Source: Clostridia bacterium
GTDB lineage: Bacteria; Bacillota; Clostridia; Oscillospirales; Acutalibacteraceae
Direction: 5' to 3'
NCBI GenBank assembly: GCA_024692685.1
Contig: JAILMJ010000010.1
Span: 1-64,000 of the forward strand
Length of the DNA: 64,000 nucleotides
In this document: in pieces, positions 1 to 9,739 of the stretch
How the letters are laid out: each line of letters begins with the position of its first letter
Position numbering within the stretch: the stretch's first letter is position 1
The notes under the pieces: model-generated
Databases searched by the model: none
The model's input: the letters and a program-made list of their open reading frames with translations, nothing else
Told to the model about the DNA's origin: nothing
Made by a program: the position numbers and the translations under genes

Positions 1-1
1 G

Positions 2-277
2 GCGGATGATTCAATAGTCGAAACGGTATATGAGCAGCAGAAATTCGGCAACAGACTGCTGAATTTCAGCGTTGACGGCCATCACATCAAGCCCGAAGAG
101 GATGTTGCGGGCAAGACTGTTACCCTGGCCTTCAATATGACTACCGGTGCGGTCAGCGTTCTTAAATCAGGCGATACTTCCATAATAGCCGGTTCCGAGC
201 ATGATTTTGTGCTTTCGTCCGGCAGCACTTATACTGTAACGCTGTACACCTCAACCGGTGAGCACATTATGGAGTAG
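2..277 (+). CDS. C-terminal end of an unknown protein (5' truncated)
   Basis: Open reading frame that enters from the left edge and ends in TAG, leaving 91 residues. The piece is rich in Thr, Ser, Val and Gly in alternating hydrophobic pattern, as in beta-rich extracellular domains, and has no cysteine. It ends 13 bases before the next gene, which is prepilin-like, so it may be the C-terminal domain of another pseudopilin or minor pilin in the same operon. That role is inferred only from position; the fragment itself matches no family I recognise. Confidence 0.6.
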   Translation, partial: ADDSIVETVYEQQKFGNRLLNFSVDGHHIKPEEDVAGKTVTLAFNMTTGAVSVLKSGDTSIIAGSEHDFVLSSGSTYTVTLYTSTGEHIME

Positions 278-290
278 GCGGTGAGGGAAT

Positions 291-905
291 ATGAAAGATA
301 ATAAAAAAGGTTTTTCCCTCGTTGAGCTTATTGTCAGTTTTGTATTGCTGGCAACGGTTTCCGCTATTATTTGCGCTATGCTCTCATCCGGGACTAACCT
401 TTTCACAAGGATTAACACCCGCACTCAGCTGCAATACAAATCGCAGGTCGCGGCAGTTCAGCTTCAGCAATATCTCAATTATTGTGACGGTGGCGTAGCG
501 GTCGCTTATCCTGCGGGGGATACGGCGAAAGCCGCGAACTCCCTCTATATTGCCGATAAGTCGGGCAAAAAGATTTACGCTTTTGAGTATAATTCGACCG
601 ATAAAATGCTCACCTTTGCCGAGCGCGCGGTCACGGTAAACGCCGGCACTGTTGTGGTTGCTGATGCAAGCCCTTCGCCGTTCTGCAACAAGATGTCAAA
701 ATTCGGAGTTAGTTTTTTCAATGTTGAGTATTCCGACCCGCCTCTTGCTAACGCCGTGAAATACGACATTATTGTTTCGGACGCAGACCGTACTTACGAT
801 AAAAACCAGATTGTTACCTTCCGCAGTAAGCCCTTGCTTATTACGGCACCCGATAGTGGCAAGACTCTTTTACAGACGCTTGCCGATGAAGTTTGGGGGA
901 GTTGA
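291..905 (+). CDS. Prepilin-like protein with type IV N-terminal cleavage motif
   Basis: A 204-residue protein with a class III (type IV prepilin) leader: short basic leader MKDNKKG, then FSLVELIVSFVLL, giving cleavage between Gly7 and Phe8 and the conserved Glu at position +5 (Glu12). Residues 8-30 form the hydrophobic helix used for pilin packing and membrane insertion; the remainder is a soluble, beta-rich head. Such proteins are cut and N-methylated by PilD-type peptidases and assemble into pili or secretion pseudopili. The ATG has GGTGAGGG upstream. The stop overlaps the start region of the giant secreted protein (TGATG), suggesting coupled translation. No assembly ATPase or PilD is in the window, so which machine it serves is unknown. 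Confidence 0.85.
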   Translation: MKDNKKGFSLVELIVSFVLLATVSAIICAMLSSGTNLFTRINTRTQLQYKSQVAAVQLQQYLNYCDGGVAVAYPAGDTAKAANSLYIADKSGKKIYAFEYNSTDKMLTFAERAVTVNAGTVVVADASPSPFCNKMSKFGVSFFNVEYSDPPLANAVKYDIIVSDADRTYDKNQIVTFRSKPLLITAPDSGKTLLQTLADEVWGS

Positions 906-910
906 TGAAC

Positions 911-3900
911 ATGAAGAAAAAAAGTTATCTTGTGAGAGCCGTTTCAATGTCTCTTGCGACCGTTATTGCCGCGGCAAGCTTTTTGACGACCTTTGTGCTG
1001 CCGGCCAAAGCGGCGTCGCTGAGTTATATTGAAACCATAAAAGCAAATAAGGAGGCAAGCAACAGCTCGTTTAACGTTGTTGAGCTTGCTCCCACAACGA
1101 CCTCCGGCCTTATCGGTTATTATATGGCCGGTCAGGAGGCTGTTGCAAAATGGAACTCGGAGGCGGCTACTCTTGCCAATGACAAATCCGATGCTTCAAA
1201 TTCCTTTACCCCGAGGTCAACGTACGCTTCCGGAGTTTTAGGCAACCTCGCGACTGCGGGCATTATGTCAACCAACAATGCCGCCGCTCCTCTGTCCTCC
1301 TCGGGCAATTACACGGAGTATTATCCCTGGGCGGCAAATATACCGGGAACCGCTCAGACGATGACTCTTGATAACTACGATAAAGCCTCCGCCAAGGGTA
1401 TTTTCACGGAGCAGCAGGGCGGCGATTATAACCTTGATATTGACTACGTTCTCCCCGAGTCCGAGGAAGCGAACCTGTTTAATTTCAATAAGTTTGATTT
1501 GAACGCTCTGTCAGGTGTTTCCGATAACATAACCAGAATGACTACGTTAAAAAACACGATTAACGATACGATAACCTGTACTCAAACCAAGTCGGGTGAC
1601 AATTATACAAAGCACGGCGCCTCCAACGCCTATTACAACGTGCCGGTTGAGCCCAACAAAACCTATAAGTTTTCCTTTGACGTTACCGCTCCCGACAATA
1701 ATCCGCTTACTCCTTTGATTATTGTCAACGGTGGCAATCCGATAGCGCAGTTTCATCTGTTTTCGTTAAACGACAGTTTCGTTTATACTTTCCCGACGCC
1801 GAGTCATTTCTGGTACGTTAGTGATCAGAATATCTTGGTTCAGAGAGGGCAGACTGTTCATAAGGAATATACCTTCACCGTTCCCTCCGATTCCTCTTAC
1901 GCTCAGCTCAGAGTCGGTATCGAAGGCGGAGCGGATTTTAGCCAGGTCATTTTCTCAAATATCAGCCTTGTTGAGCAGCCGGGTTATATTCAGGATATAG
2001 AGTATTTCACCGAGGATGATCCCGAAGCTTACGAGGGCGATAACCTCTTCTATCCCGCTGCCTGGTACAATAAGTTCATAAACAAGGGCAACGGCTTCAG
2101 TAATCCTTCCACCTCCGTCACTTTGTCAAATTCAGATCTTGTTTTCACAACGCCGAATGAGCAGGACGCGGACTATGACAGCTTCTCTTACAGCTACGTC
2201 AAGTCGGAGATTAACCCGACTGATTATGCCGGCTATTACAGCATCGCGGTTACGCCCGGCGAGCAATATACCTTCTCCGCCAAGGTCAAGGCGACCGGGG
2301 ATGCCAAAGGTCAGTACCGTATTTTCGGCCTCGATAAAAACTTCAATCCGGTTACGGTCAATGAATTCTCCAGAAAAACGGATTTGCCCACAGGCAATAT
2401 CAGATTTGAATTCACCTGCCCGGATAACGTCTATTATCTCCAGTTTACCCTTGGCACGTGCTCCGGCGATGGAGAGGTTATATTCTCAGACCTGAGTTTT
2501 ACAAAGACCGAGACCGAGGTTTCTTATTATTACGGAATTGTTGAGCAGCTTATAGAGCCCCGTATGTCCGCTGAATACTATGCGCAGTTTGAGGGTAAAG
2601 CGATTTACAGTAAGAATAATCTCGGCCAGTATATTTACCGCGGAATTTATGAAAATGACGGCAGCGGCGCGCTTATCTATGACAATGAAGAAAACTACAC
2701 CCTGATTGCCGATCCCGATAAAAAGCCCGTCACGGCGAAGGACGCCGAGCATCCCTTCCTTGCCGTAGCCGTCGGCTTCGTTCCCGTTGAAAACGGGCAG
2801 AGCGGCTACTTTGTCCGCAGAGACGGCGAGGGTTATTACGTCGGCGGCGGTAACGGCTTCTACAACTTCACGCCCGACACAAGGGGCAGCGATTACGTCA
2901 TTAATACCAAGCAGATTAAATACACCGGTGGTTACGTTAACAACGAGTGGTTTAAATATAAGGTGCTTAACTGCGAGTCGGAGACCTTCGGCTATACCGT
3001 CACCACTTATTCGCCCAAATTGAGCGCCGGCCTTGCCGCCTACGCCGCGGGCGCCGATCTGATAGTTCTGACGAAGGGTCTCGATATGTTCGGCACTACC
3101 CCGACGGTTCCGTCCTTCAATGCCGATATTACCAAAGAAGCGAAGGATAACGTGCTTCAGGCGGTTAACTCCGGCACCGCTATCATGGTCGATATCGAGC
3201 TCGCGGACCTTGACGAGAATAATTTCCCGAATCTTGCTGCCCTCGTTGAGACCCTGCTTGAGGACAGGTCCATAGCAGGCACGGCTGTCGAGATTGAGGA
3301 CGGCGGCTCCTGCGATAATATTTTCGCCTTCAACAAGGCGGATTTCACCGTCAGTTACCTTGCAAACCAGAAGTTCTACACCGCCAAGGTCGCCGATAGT
3401 AAATACACAACTGAGGGCAAGCCCTACTACTACGTTCATAAAGAAATTTTTGATGAAAATCAGATCAGAAGCGCCCTCGGTCAGGACGAACTTTCGGGCG
3501 AGCTTGCTTATATCTCTCAGGCAAACTGTCTGAGAAGCATAATCAACTATAAGGGCAAGAGAGGCGCGGTTAATCTCGATAAAATAAGGATTCTCGATAT
3601 CGAGCCCTACGCCTCATCCGACTCGACCTGTGTCGATGCCGACGGGCATACCGTTGAATACGGCAAGACCGGCGATAATATCGAAAACACTTCCAACGTC
3701 GGCAACGTTACCACTCACGTGCTCTCCGTTGAGGACGCGCTGAAATTTATGCCCGAAGGGACCGACGCGGATAAGATAGAAATCACCACGATGAGCGCGA
3801 GCGCTTTTGTCGGCGACAACAGCAGCGTAGTTGAAAATTACGACGTTGTCTATATCGGCGCGTCTCTTGGCAATATGTACACCCGCAGAGTCGCTGCGAA

Positions 3901-6900
3901 CGGCGACGGAGCCGAGTATCAGTCAAACGGCGATGCTATAAATCAGAATCACATTATTCCCGATTACAATGACCCCAATATGGACGGAATGTACTACACC
4001 AACACCGGTGACTCAATTAAGACTGCTGTCGGCGGTGAAGAGGAAGACGAGGACGACAACTGGTTCGAAGAGGCAATCTACGCCATAAAGCACGCCCACC
4101 TTCTCAAGAGACCCGTTCTGACCGGTCTTCTCCACGAGGACTACGCGGAGCTTGTCTTCAACCAGTGGATGGCAAAGGCGGGCACAACGACCGTCAGAGG
4201 CTCAGGCAACGATATCAACGAGAAAAAGTATCAGGAGCTTGTTGATTTTGCGAATTCCGGCAAGCCGGTCATTTTTGCAGACTCGCTGACAAGGGAGGCT
4301 GTCTCCAAGGAGTTTGACCTCTTTATGGCGGACAGCGACATTTCGCTCACTCCCAACGGTTCCGTTACCACGGTCAACCTGACAGCCCGCATCAGAGAAG
4401 TCAGCAAAGATATTAACGGTAATCCGACTTACAGCACCTCTAACGTGCTGCCGACCGGAGTCAGCGTTACCTACGTCTGGGAATTTTCCGAGTTGAGAGA
4501 TGACGGCACCTATGCTCCTTACGTTTCCGCTTCCAGTAAATTCCCCACCAACACTACCGCGACTCAGACGGTGCAGTCCTCGAGTCAGACCTTCAGCTTC
4601 GAGATAAAGACAGGCTCTTTGAAGGGGACGACGATAGTTCAGCTTGACGGCGTTAATACGCCGAGGATGATATACGATATGGAGGGCATCGGCAAATACA
4701 GATGCACGGCATCCTTTACCTACAACGATAATGAACTGACCCTGACGAGCAACGAGGCAAACATCAATTTGAAAGAAGCAACGAATTTCTTCTTGCTTCT
4801 CTATAACAACAGTTATAAGAACGGTCCGGGCGGAAAATTCTGGTTTGAGTTTTTTAAGTCCGTACCGGGAGCGCACGACGGTCCGAATTTCCAGGATGAA
4901 TATACTGGCTATACTCCCGCCGCCAGGCCGTGGATCACCAATGAAAACAAACAACGTATCAGGACTTATGAAAACAGTAATTTGACGGAAGACTGGATTG
5001 ATGAGGAGCATACGGTAAAAATTAAATTCGGCACTTGGCAATACCGATACTGGCTATTTGGTTATAAATGGAAGGATAGCGGTAACGATAAAGGTAACTA
5101 TGAACAGGATCACGTCAAAGTTACGCCGACCTTCTACGATCTTCAGGGCAATAAGATTACCATGGAGGTTCAGACCCATATTTGGGGCAGCAATACTACG
5201 CAGCTTTGGGGATACGATAAGGATTATCACGATAAAGAAGATCATGATTATGATAAGAACGACAGAGTTTACTACGATTACAGAGACGCCAACCACTACA
5301 TTCCTTACTCTATCCAATCGGGTGTAACCGGAAGCGGTTCGGCCGCGGTTCCGGGCAGGGCGATAAGCTCCTCATCTCTTGAACCGAACAGATTCGACAG
5401 CTGTTCTTATATGTGGCGCTTTGCCTCCGAAGTTTACAATAAGTTCAACGTCTTTGCAAACAGCGACGTCTGCGCCGACAGAGTCCGCGTTTCCAATCTT
5501 ATAAATAACCTTTCCACTCCCAAGATTACCGAAGTCAGCGGCAACTTCTATTCCGTGCCGAGCTTCGAGATAAACGATCATAAGAAGAGCTCGAGCAAGA
5601 CCATCTCGGTCGGCATCAAGTTCAAAGAGGGCACCACCGTTTCCGGCGTTGATTACAGCTACAAAGCGAAGCTCTATATAGACGCAGATAAGGACGGTAA
5701 GTTCAGCGCCGGCGAGCTTCAGAATGATGCGAGCTCGATTGTGTCGATATCTCCGGGCGCGACCGGTGCCACGGTATCGCGAACGCTTCCGTCAAGCTTT
5801 ATGGGCGTCGTCCCGTGGAAGGTCGTGGTTCAGAACGACACCGTCAGCTACGCCCATGACTCCGTGACCGGCTTCTCCTATATCACGCCTACCGGCAATC
5901 AGAAGACGGAGATTAACGCTCTTATGATCCTGCCCGGATCCTGGAGCCACGAATACGTCAGGAAGACGGACGCCGACAGATACGCCGACAACGAATATCT
6001 CGGCAATATTTTCGAGTCCGATATTTTCGATCAGCTTTGCTCGTCAAATATCGATAACGTCTCTCTTGTCAGGAAGGCGGGCTACACCGGCGACGACGGC
6101 TTCTATCACATGGGCTTCCTTGTCAACGATGATATCGACCTTGATATCGCCTGCTGGAATATCTACCAGATGAATAAGTATTATGACGACAGCTCCAATC
6201 CGGATATCCTGCCCTCATATAATATGCTTATTCTCGGCTTCGGTGATACCTACGGCAAGATGGAGCTTGACAGACAGCTCCTGTTTAACGCCGTTTCGCT
6301 TAACGAGGGCTTCACGCTCTACTCGACCCTCGCCATCAACGAGTATATCGAGAGCGGAAAACCGGTCCTCTTCTGCCACGATACGACCAACGTTTCGACC
6401 AACTTTATTAACTACATTATCAACGATATAGGCAGTAAAGCAGTCGAAATTTTTGAAAAGGTCTATAACTGGATTAAGAAGGGAATCAATGCCATCACAA
6501 GCCTCTTCAACACCTTCTTCGGCACACATATCAAGCAGATAGATGTTCATGAGCTTGACGTTTCGGTTCAGAAGTCCCGCGTTAAGCAGGGTTATTACAA
6601 CAACCTCTTCCTGAGAGATTCTCTCGGTCTCGACCGTTACGGAATAACGAAGTCGATAAGACATAAAGGCGAAAAGGCTCTTACCGACGCCGGCTATAAC
6701 TTGGGCGCCGCCGGTCTGACAAGACGCTTTGCCTATAACCTTGTCGGCAATGATAATAACGAGGGCGTTTATCTGAGAGGCGGTCATAAGGATAATATCA
6801 TCTGGAGCGATGATCCGAGTGTTTCATACGGCTACACGATGGCTGAGATGGAGGCTTCAAACCACGATATATCCTGGATTCCCGGCTCCGCTCCCTATCA

Positions 6901-8110
6901 GTACGCGGCGCTTGACGTAAACGGAAATATTATCAATAAGTACGTCTTTGATTGCTATACCAGCATTTCCGAGAGCGTAGCGAGCAACGACGCCAACCTG
7001 GGCGATACAAACTGGACGCCGTCCGAGAACACCCACAGATGCGTTATTAAGAACACCAGCGGTTACAATACCGCTATCCACGATCCCGAGGTCAAGGGCT
7101 GGAAATATATCACCAAGATGACGACCAACCCCGAGAACGGCAAAACCTACGTTGCCGGTAAATATGACAAATATACTCAAGGGTATACGTCTTACACCAT
7201 CAACAGATATATGGACTATAACGTCTTTGACTCGACCTCCAGCAGACAGCATAAGATCTTCTCAACCTTCACCGACAGAAGCAAGGAGATTACCAGAACA
7301 ACAAGGATCACGCAGGTCAACGAAGGTCAGCTCACTTCTTATCCCTATGATATCAACATAAAGGCATCAACCGGTAAGAATTACTGGACGACTTATACCA
7401 CTCACGAGCAGGCTTATACGCTCAATATGGTCGGCGATGATATCACCTGCTGGTACTGTATGACATCCGACGGCTCTAATGAGAGCAAGGCCTATGGTTA
7501 TATGGAGAATGACTGCTATAACTCCTATTATATCTTCTCAAGAGGCAATGTCACCTATACCGGCGCGGGCCATACGAACCGCTTCACTCTTGAAGAGGCC
7601 AAGCTCTTCATCAACACCCTTGTTGCGGCATACCGCGTCAATATGGATTCGCCTGTCGCCGACTGGAGAGATGAGGGCAACACAGTCAACAAGAGATATC
7701 AGATGGTTGTTGAAACCGGCGAACTTCAAAACGCTGTCAATACTCTGACAGGCAGCAAACGTCACGAATTTGATCCCAAGTCAAAGAAGGTTTACTTCAG
7801 AGTAACCGACAAAAACATAGAGGGCAAGACAGTCAGCGCGTCTTTCTCATACCTTAATGAGAGCACAAATCAAAGAGTTGCGTTTACCCCGACCCTCGAT
7901 TCCGGTTCGCTTAATAACCTCACCACAAGCCAGCTTTACAGCTTCTCTGTTCCTCAGAGTGTGCTCGATGTGCTTGAGGCGGACAGCGACGGCACCATCA
8001 GAATCTATGTTCAAGCTACAACGACGAAAACTACCGGCGACCACGAGACCAAGACGAGTGATATTGCCCAGATTGAGCTTCGCAGATTTGTCCTGAGCAA
8101 CCTTTCCTGA
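911..8110 (+). CDS. Giant secreted multidomain protein, DUF5057-like
   Basis: About 2399 residues. Start placed at ATG 911, nine bases after GGGGGAG; ATG 905 and TTG 893 are in frame but too close to or upstream of that site. Sec signal peptide: basic MKKK, hydrophobic core, AKA cleavage near residue 34. Right after it comes FNVVELAPTTTSGLIGYY, a motif I associate from memory with DUF5057-type clostridial proteins. Residues about 225-350 and 377-530 look like two jelly-roll carbohydrate-binding-type domains, ending IFSNISLVE and IFSDLSFTK. Three later segments repeat a Rossmann-like pattern: a hydrophobic strand ending in a small residue or Gly, then SGKPV[IL]F (near 714-766, 977-1127, 1770-1825). 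There is no LPXTG, transmembrane anchor or SLH domain; the C terminus ends FVLSNLS. Coupling to a prepilin gene suggests surface assembly, but the function is unknown. Confidence 0.8.
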   Translation: MKKKSYLVRAVSMSLATVIAAASFLTTFVLPAKAASLSYIETIKANKEASNSSFNVVELAPTTTSGLIGYYMAGQEAVAKWNSEAATLANDKSDASNSFTPRSTYASGVLGNLATAGIMSTNNAAAPLSSSGNYTEYYPWAANIPGTAQTMTLDNYDKASAKGIFTEQQGGDYNLDIDYVLPESEEANLFNFNKFDLNALSGVSDNITRMTTLKNTINDTITCTQTKSGDNYTKHGASNAYYNVPVEPNKTYKFSFDVTAPDNNPLTPLIIVNGGNPIAQFHLFSLNDSFVYTFPTPSHFWYVSDQNILVQRGQTVHKEYTFTVPSDSSYAQLRVGIEGGADFSQVIFSNISLVEQPGYIQDIEYFTEDDPEAYEGDNLFYPAAWYNKFINKGNGFSNPSTSVTLSNSDLVFTTPNEQDADYDSFSYSYVKSEINPTDYAGYYSIAVTPGEQYTFSAKVKATGDAKGQYRIFGLDKNFNPVTVNEFSRKTDLPTGNIRFEFTCPDNVYYLQFTLGTCSGDGEVIFSDLSFTKTETEVSYYYGIVEQLIEPRMSAEYYAQFEGKAIYSKNNLGQYIYRGIYENDGSGALIYDNEENYTLIADPDKKPVTAKDAEHPFLAVAVGFVPVENGQSGYFVRRDGEGYYVGGGNGFYNFTPDTRGSDYVINTKQIKYTGGYVNNEWFKYKVLNCESETFGYTVTTYSPKLSAGLAAYAAGADLIVLTKGLDMFGTTPTVPSFNADITKEAKDNVLQAVNSGTAIMVDIELADLDENNFPNLAALVETLLEDRSIAGTAVEIEDGGSCDNIFAFNKADFTVSYLANQKFYTAKVADSKYTTEGKPYYYVHKEIFDENQIRSALGQDELSGELAYISQANCLRSIINYKGKRGAVNLDKIRILDIEPYASSDSTCVDADGHTVEYGKTGDNIENTSNVGNVTTHVLSVEDALKFMPEGTDADKIEITTMSASAFVGDNSSVVENYDVVYIGASLGNMYTRRVAANGDGAEYQSNGDAINQNHIIPDYNDPNMDGMYYTNTGDSIKTAVGGEEEDEDDNWFEEAIYAIKHAHLLKRPVLTGLLHEDYAELVFNQWMAKAGTTTVRGSGNDINEKKYQELVDFANSGKPVIFADSLTREAVSKEFDLFMADSDISLTPNGSVTTVNLTARIREVSKDINGNPTYSTSNVLPTGVSVTYVWEFSELRDDGTYAPYVSASSKFPTNTTATQTVQSSSQTFSFEIKTGSLKGTTIVQLDGVNTPRMIYDMEGIGKYRCTASFTYNDNELTLTSNEANINLKEATNFFLLLYNNSYKNGPGGKFWFEFFKSVPGAHDGPNFQDEYTGYTPAARPWITNENKQRIRTYENSNLTEDWIDEEHTVKIKFGTWQYRYWLFGYKWKDSGNDKGNYEQDHVKVTPTFYDLQGNKITMEVQTHIWGSNTTQLWGYDKDYHDKEDHDYDKNDRVYYDYRDANHYIPYSIQSGVTGSGSAAVPGRAISSSSLEPNRFDSCSYMWRFASEVYNKFNVFANSDVCADRVRVSNLINNLSTPKITEVSGNFYSVPSFEINDHKKSSSKTISVGIKFKEGTTVSGVDYSYKAKLYIDADKDGKFSAGELQNDASSIVSISPGATGATVSRTLPSSFMGVVPWKVVVQNDTVSYAHDSVTGFSYITPTGNQKTEINALMILPGSWSHEYVRKTDADRYADNEYLGNIFESDIFDQLCSSNIDNVSLVRKAGYTGDDGFYHMGFLVNDDIDLDIACWNIYQMNKYYDDSSNPDILPSYNMLILGFGDTYGKMELDRQLLFNAVSLNEGFTLYSTLAINEYIESGKPVLFCHDTTNVSTNFINYIINDIGSKAVEIFEKVYNWIKKGINAITSLFNTFFGTHIKQIDVHELDVSVQKSRVKQGYYNNLFLRDSLGLDRYGITKSIRHKGEKALTDAGYNLGAAGLTRRFAYNLVGNDNNEGVYLRGGHKDNIIWSDDPSVSYGYTMAEMEASNHDISWIPGSAPYQYAALDVNGNIINKYVFDCYTSISESVASNDANLGDTNWTPSENTHRCVIKNTSGYNTAIHDPEVKGWKYITKMTTNPENGKTYVAGKYDKYTQGYTSYTINRYMDYNVFDSTSSRQHKIFSTFTDRSKEITRTTRITQVNEGQLTSYPYDINIKASTGKNYWTTYTTHEQAYTLNMVGDDITCWYCMTSDGSNESKAYGYMENDCYNSYYIFSRGNVTYTGAGHTNRFTLEEAKLFINTLVAAYRVNMDSPVADWRDEGNTVNKRYQMVVETGELQNAVNTLTGSKRHEFDPKSKKVYFRVTDKNIEGKTVSASFSYLNESTNQRVAFTPTLDSGSLNNLTTSQLYSFSVPQSVLDVLEADSDGTIRIYVQATTTKTTGDHETKTSDIAQIELRRFVLSNLS

Positions 8111-8179
8111 TGAGGCGTGACGCTTCTTGAAACCGCAAGGCGGAACAATCTTTGCCTTGCCGGATAAAACCTGAAACAG

Positions 8180-8212
8180 CCGCCGGGATGATTCGTTCGT
8201 CCCGGCGGTTTT
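8180..8212 (+). terminator. Intrinsic terminator after giant secreted protein gene
   Basis: Nine-base-pair GC stem (CCGCCGGGA with TCCCGGCGG), 11-base loop, followed by TTTT. It closes the operon made of the prepilin-like gene and the giant protein gene. Confidence 0.85.
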
Positions 8213-8233
8213 GCGCGCCCCGAAATATCCGTA

Positions 8234-8262
8234 TTTACATCAGTCATATAATTTGGTATAAT
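8234..8262 (+). promoter_or_regulatory. Sigma-A promoter for the secreted cysteine peptidase gene
   Basis: TTTACA and TATAAT separated by exactly 17 bases, about 33 bases before the start codon. The downstream gene therefore has its own transcript. Confidence 0.75.
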
Positions 8263-8295
8263 AATGCACGAAGTTTAATAACTCAGAGGTGAAAT

Positions 8296-9684
8296 ATGAA
8301 AAAACTGTTTGTGATTCTGCTTTGCTTTTCTCTCGCTATGACCGGCAGCGTCTTTGCCCGCGCGGAGCAGACTGCCTACCCCGAAAGCAGGCATAATTAT
8401 GAAAACAATTCTGATATTTCCTGGACTTATACTCATCCCGATGAGGCTCAGTCGCTTTTTGTTACCTTCGGCGAGGGTTATCTTTCTTCAGATGAAAAAG
8501 ACACCGACAGCATCACCCTGACCGCTTTGGAGGGAAGGTTTTCAAGAACCTTTTACGGCGACTCGCTCAGCGGAACAACAGTATATATTCCCGACGGCTC
8601 CTTTGATATCCGCCTCAAAACAGACAGCAAAGGAACGGGCTACGGCTTTAAAATCACCGATATCTCGACCGGGCTTCCCGAAGGTCAAGCTCTTATAAAA
8701 TATAACCTCGGCGATGATTCTGTTTATGATGTTGTAAATCTCAACGGAAAAGACAGCGCGGAAGTAACCTTCAACGAAATTCCGGCTTTTACAATAAACG
8801 GGAGAAATGAAGCCCTTATAGGCTGGAAAACGGAAACCGGCGAGGCGCGTTATTATCTTGACGAAAAGAACTTCGGTGCAGTTTCCGAGACGATTACTGT
8901 GAGTAAAAATGAAACAGTGGACCTGTATCCCGTCTATACTCCCGTTTCAATCGCGCCTTCCGAATATTATTCATTCAGGAATTCAGGCAGTAATTTCCGC
9001 GTCAACGGCGATGAGTATTATATGAATATACTCCATATTCTCAGGCTCTATATGGATTGGATGTTCAACCTCGCCGTCAACCCGAAACTCTTTCTTGAGT
9101 CCTTCGAAAACCTGATTGCCGTAACTCTTAATATCACCGGCAAATGGAAGGGCTCGTGCTACGGCCTTTGCGCTACCGTTATTCTCCAGCATTTTAAAAT
9201 GATTGATCTTCTTTCTTCTCAGGGAGCTTCAAGCGTTTCGGAGCTGAAACTTGATAATGACCTGATGAGCACGATAAATTATTATCAGATAACGCAGTTT
9301 GCGACTAAATATGCGGAAAATGAAAGCAACAAAGGCAGTTCACGGTATAACGACGGCATTGATGAAATGTTTGATTCCGCCAAGGCAGGCAAACCCGTTC
9401 TGCTCAGCGTATACACTCCCGCAATCAATCATACAGTGATTCTTTCCGGCGCATATACTGCCTCAGATTCGAGAAGACTGCTTATTATCGTTGATCCGAA
9501 CAGGGCTGAATATCAGAACGGCAGGGCAGCCGTTATCGGTATAGATGCCGATAAATCCGATTTCTCATTTGAAGGCAATATAATCAACAAATATTATTGG
9601 GCCGATGATTTTGATTATTTCAACTCCTTTATTCCCGGCAAATCGATTAATCCCAAACCGTTTTGGGCAAAGCTTTCCTCATAA
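8296..9684 (+). CDS. Secreted papain-like (C39-type) cysteine peptidase candidate
   Basis: 462 residues with a Sec signal peptide (MKKLFVILLCFSLAMTGSVFA, cleavage near residue 21). The N-terminal 250 residues are beta-rich with no recognised domain. The C-terminal part carries a papain-like signature: KGSCYGLCATVIL with candidate nucleophile Cys288, KPVLLSVYTPAINHTVIL with candidate His379, and LLIIVDPN with candidate Asp400/Asn402, in the order and spacing of C39-like peptidases or bacteriocin-leader-type folds. Catalysis is inferred from motifs only. Ribosome site AGAGGTG precedes ATG. It has its own promoter and follows a strong terminator, so it is not co-transcribed with the giant protein, although both are secreted and adjacent. 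Confidence 0.65.
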   Translation: MKKLFVILLCFSLAMTGSVFARAEQTAYPESRHNYENNSDISWTYTHPDEAQSLFVTFGEGYLSSDEKDTDSITLTALEGRFSRTFYGDSLSGTTVYIPDGSFDIRLKTDSKGTGYGFKITDISTGLPEGQALIKYNLGDDSVYDVVNLNGKDSAEVTFNEIPAFTINGRNEALIGWKTETGEARYYLDEKNFGAVSETITVSKNETVDLYPVYTPVSIAPSEYYSFRNSGSNFRVNGDEYYMNILHILRLYMDWMFNLAVNPKLFLESFENLIAVTLNITGKWKGSCYGLCATVILQHFKMIDLLSSQGASSVSELKLDNDLMSTINYYQITQFATKYAENESNKGSSRYNDGIDEMFDSAKAGKPVLLSVYTPAINHTVILSGAYTASDSRRLLIIVDPNRAEYQNGRAAVIGIDADKSDFSFEGNIINKYYWADDFDYFNSFIPGKSINPKPFWAKLSS

Positions 9685-9694
9685 ATAAGGCAAT

Positions 9695-9726
9695 AAAAAA
9701 GCGGCAGCAGTTTAAAACTGCTGCCG
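9695..9726 (-). terminator. Intrinsic terminator of the zinc transporter operon
   Basis: Twelve-base-pair inverted repeat (CGGCAGCAGTTT with its complement) followed on the minus strand by TTTTTT. It lies between convergent genes; the plus-strand side has only a weak T stretch, so it mainly serves the minus operon. Confidence 0.85.
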
Positions 9727-9739
9727 TTATTCATATAAA

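Noticed and set aside
2486..3439. Open minus-strand frame of 317 codons inside the giant protein gene
   Set aside because: It is fully opposite a clear secreted-protein gene, has no ribosome site and a low-complexity hydrophobic composition typical of a shadow frame.
4202..5041. Open minus-strand frame of 279 codons inside the giant protein gene
   Set aside because: Shadow of the same gene; no start signal and no recognisable motif.
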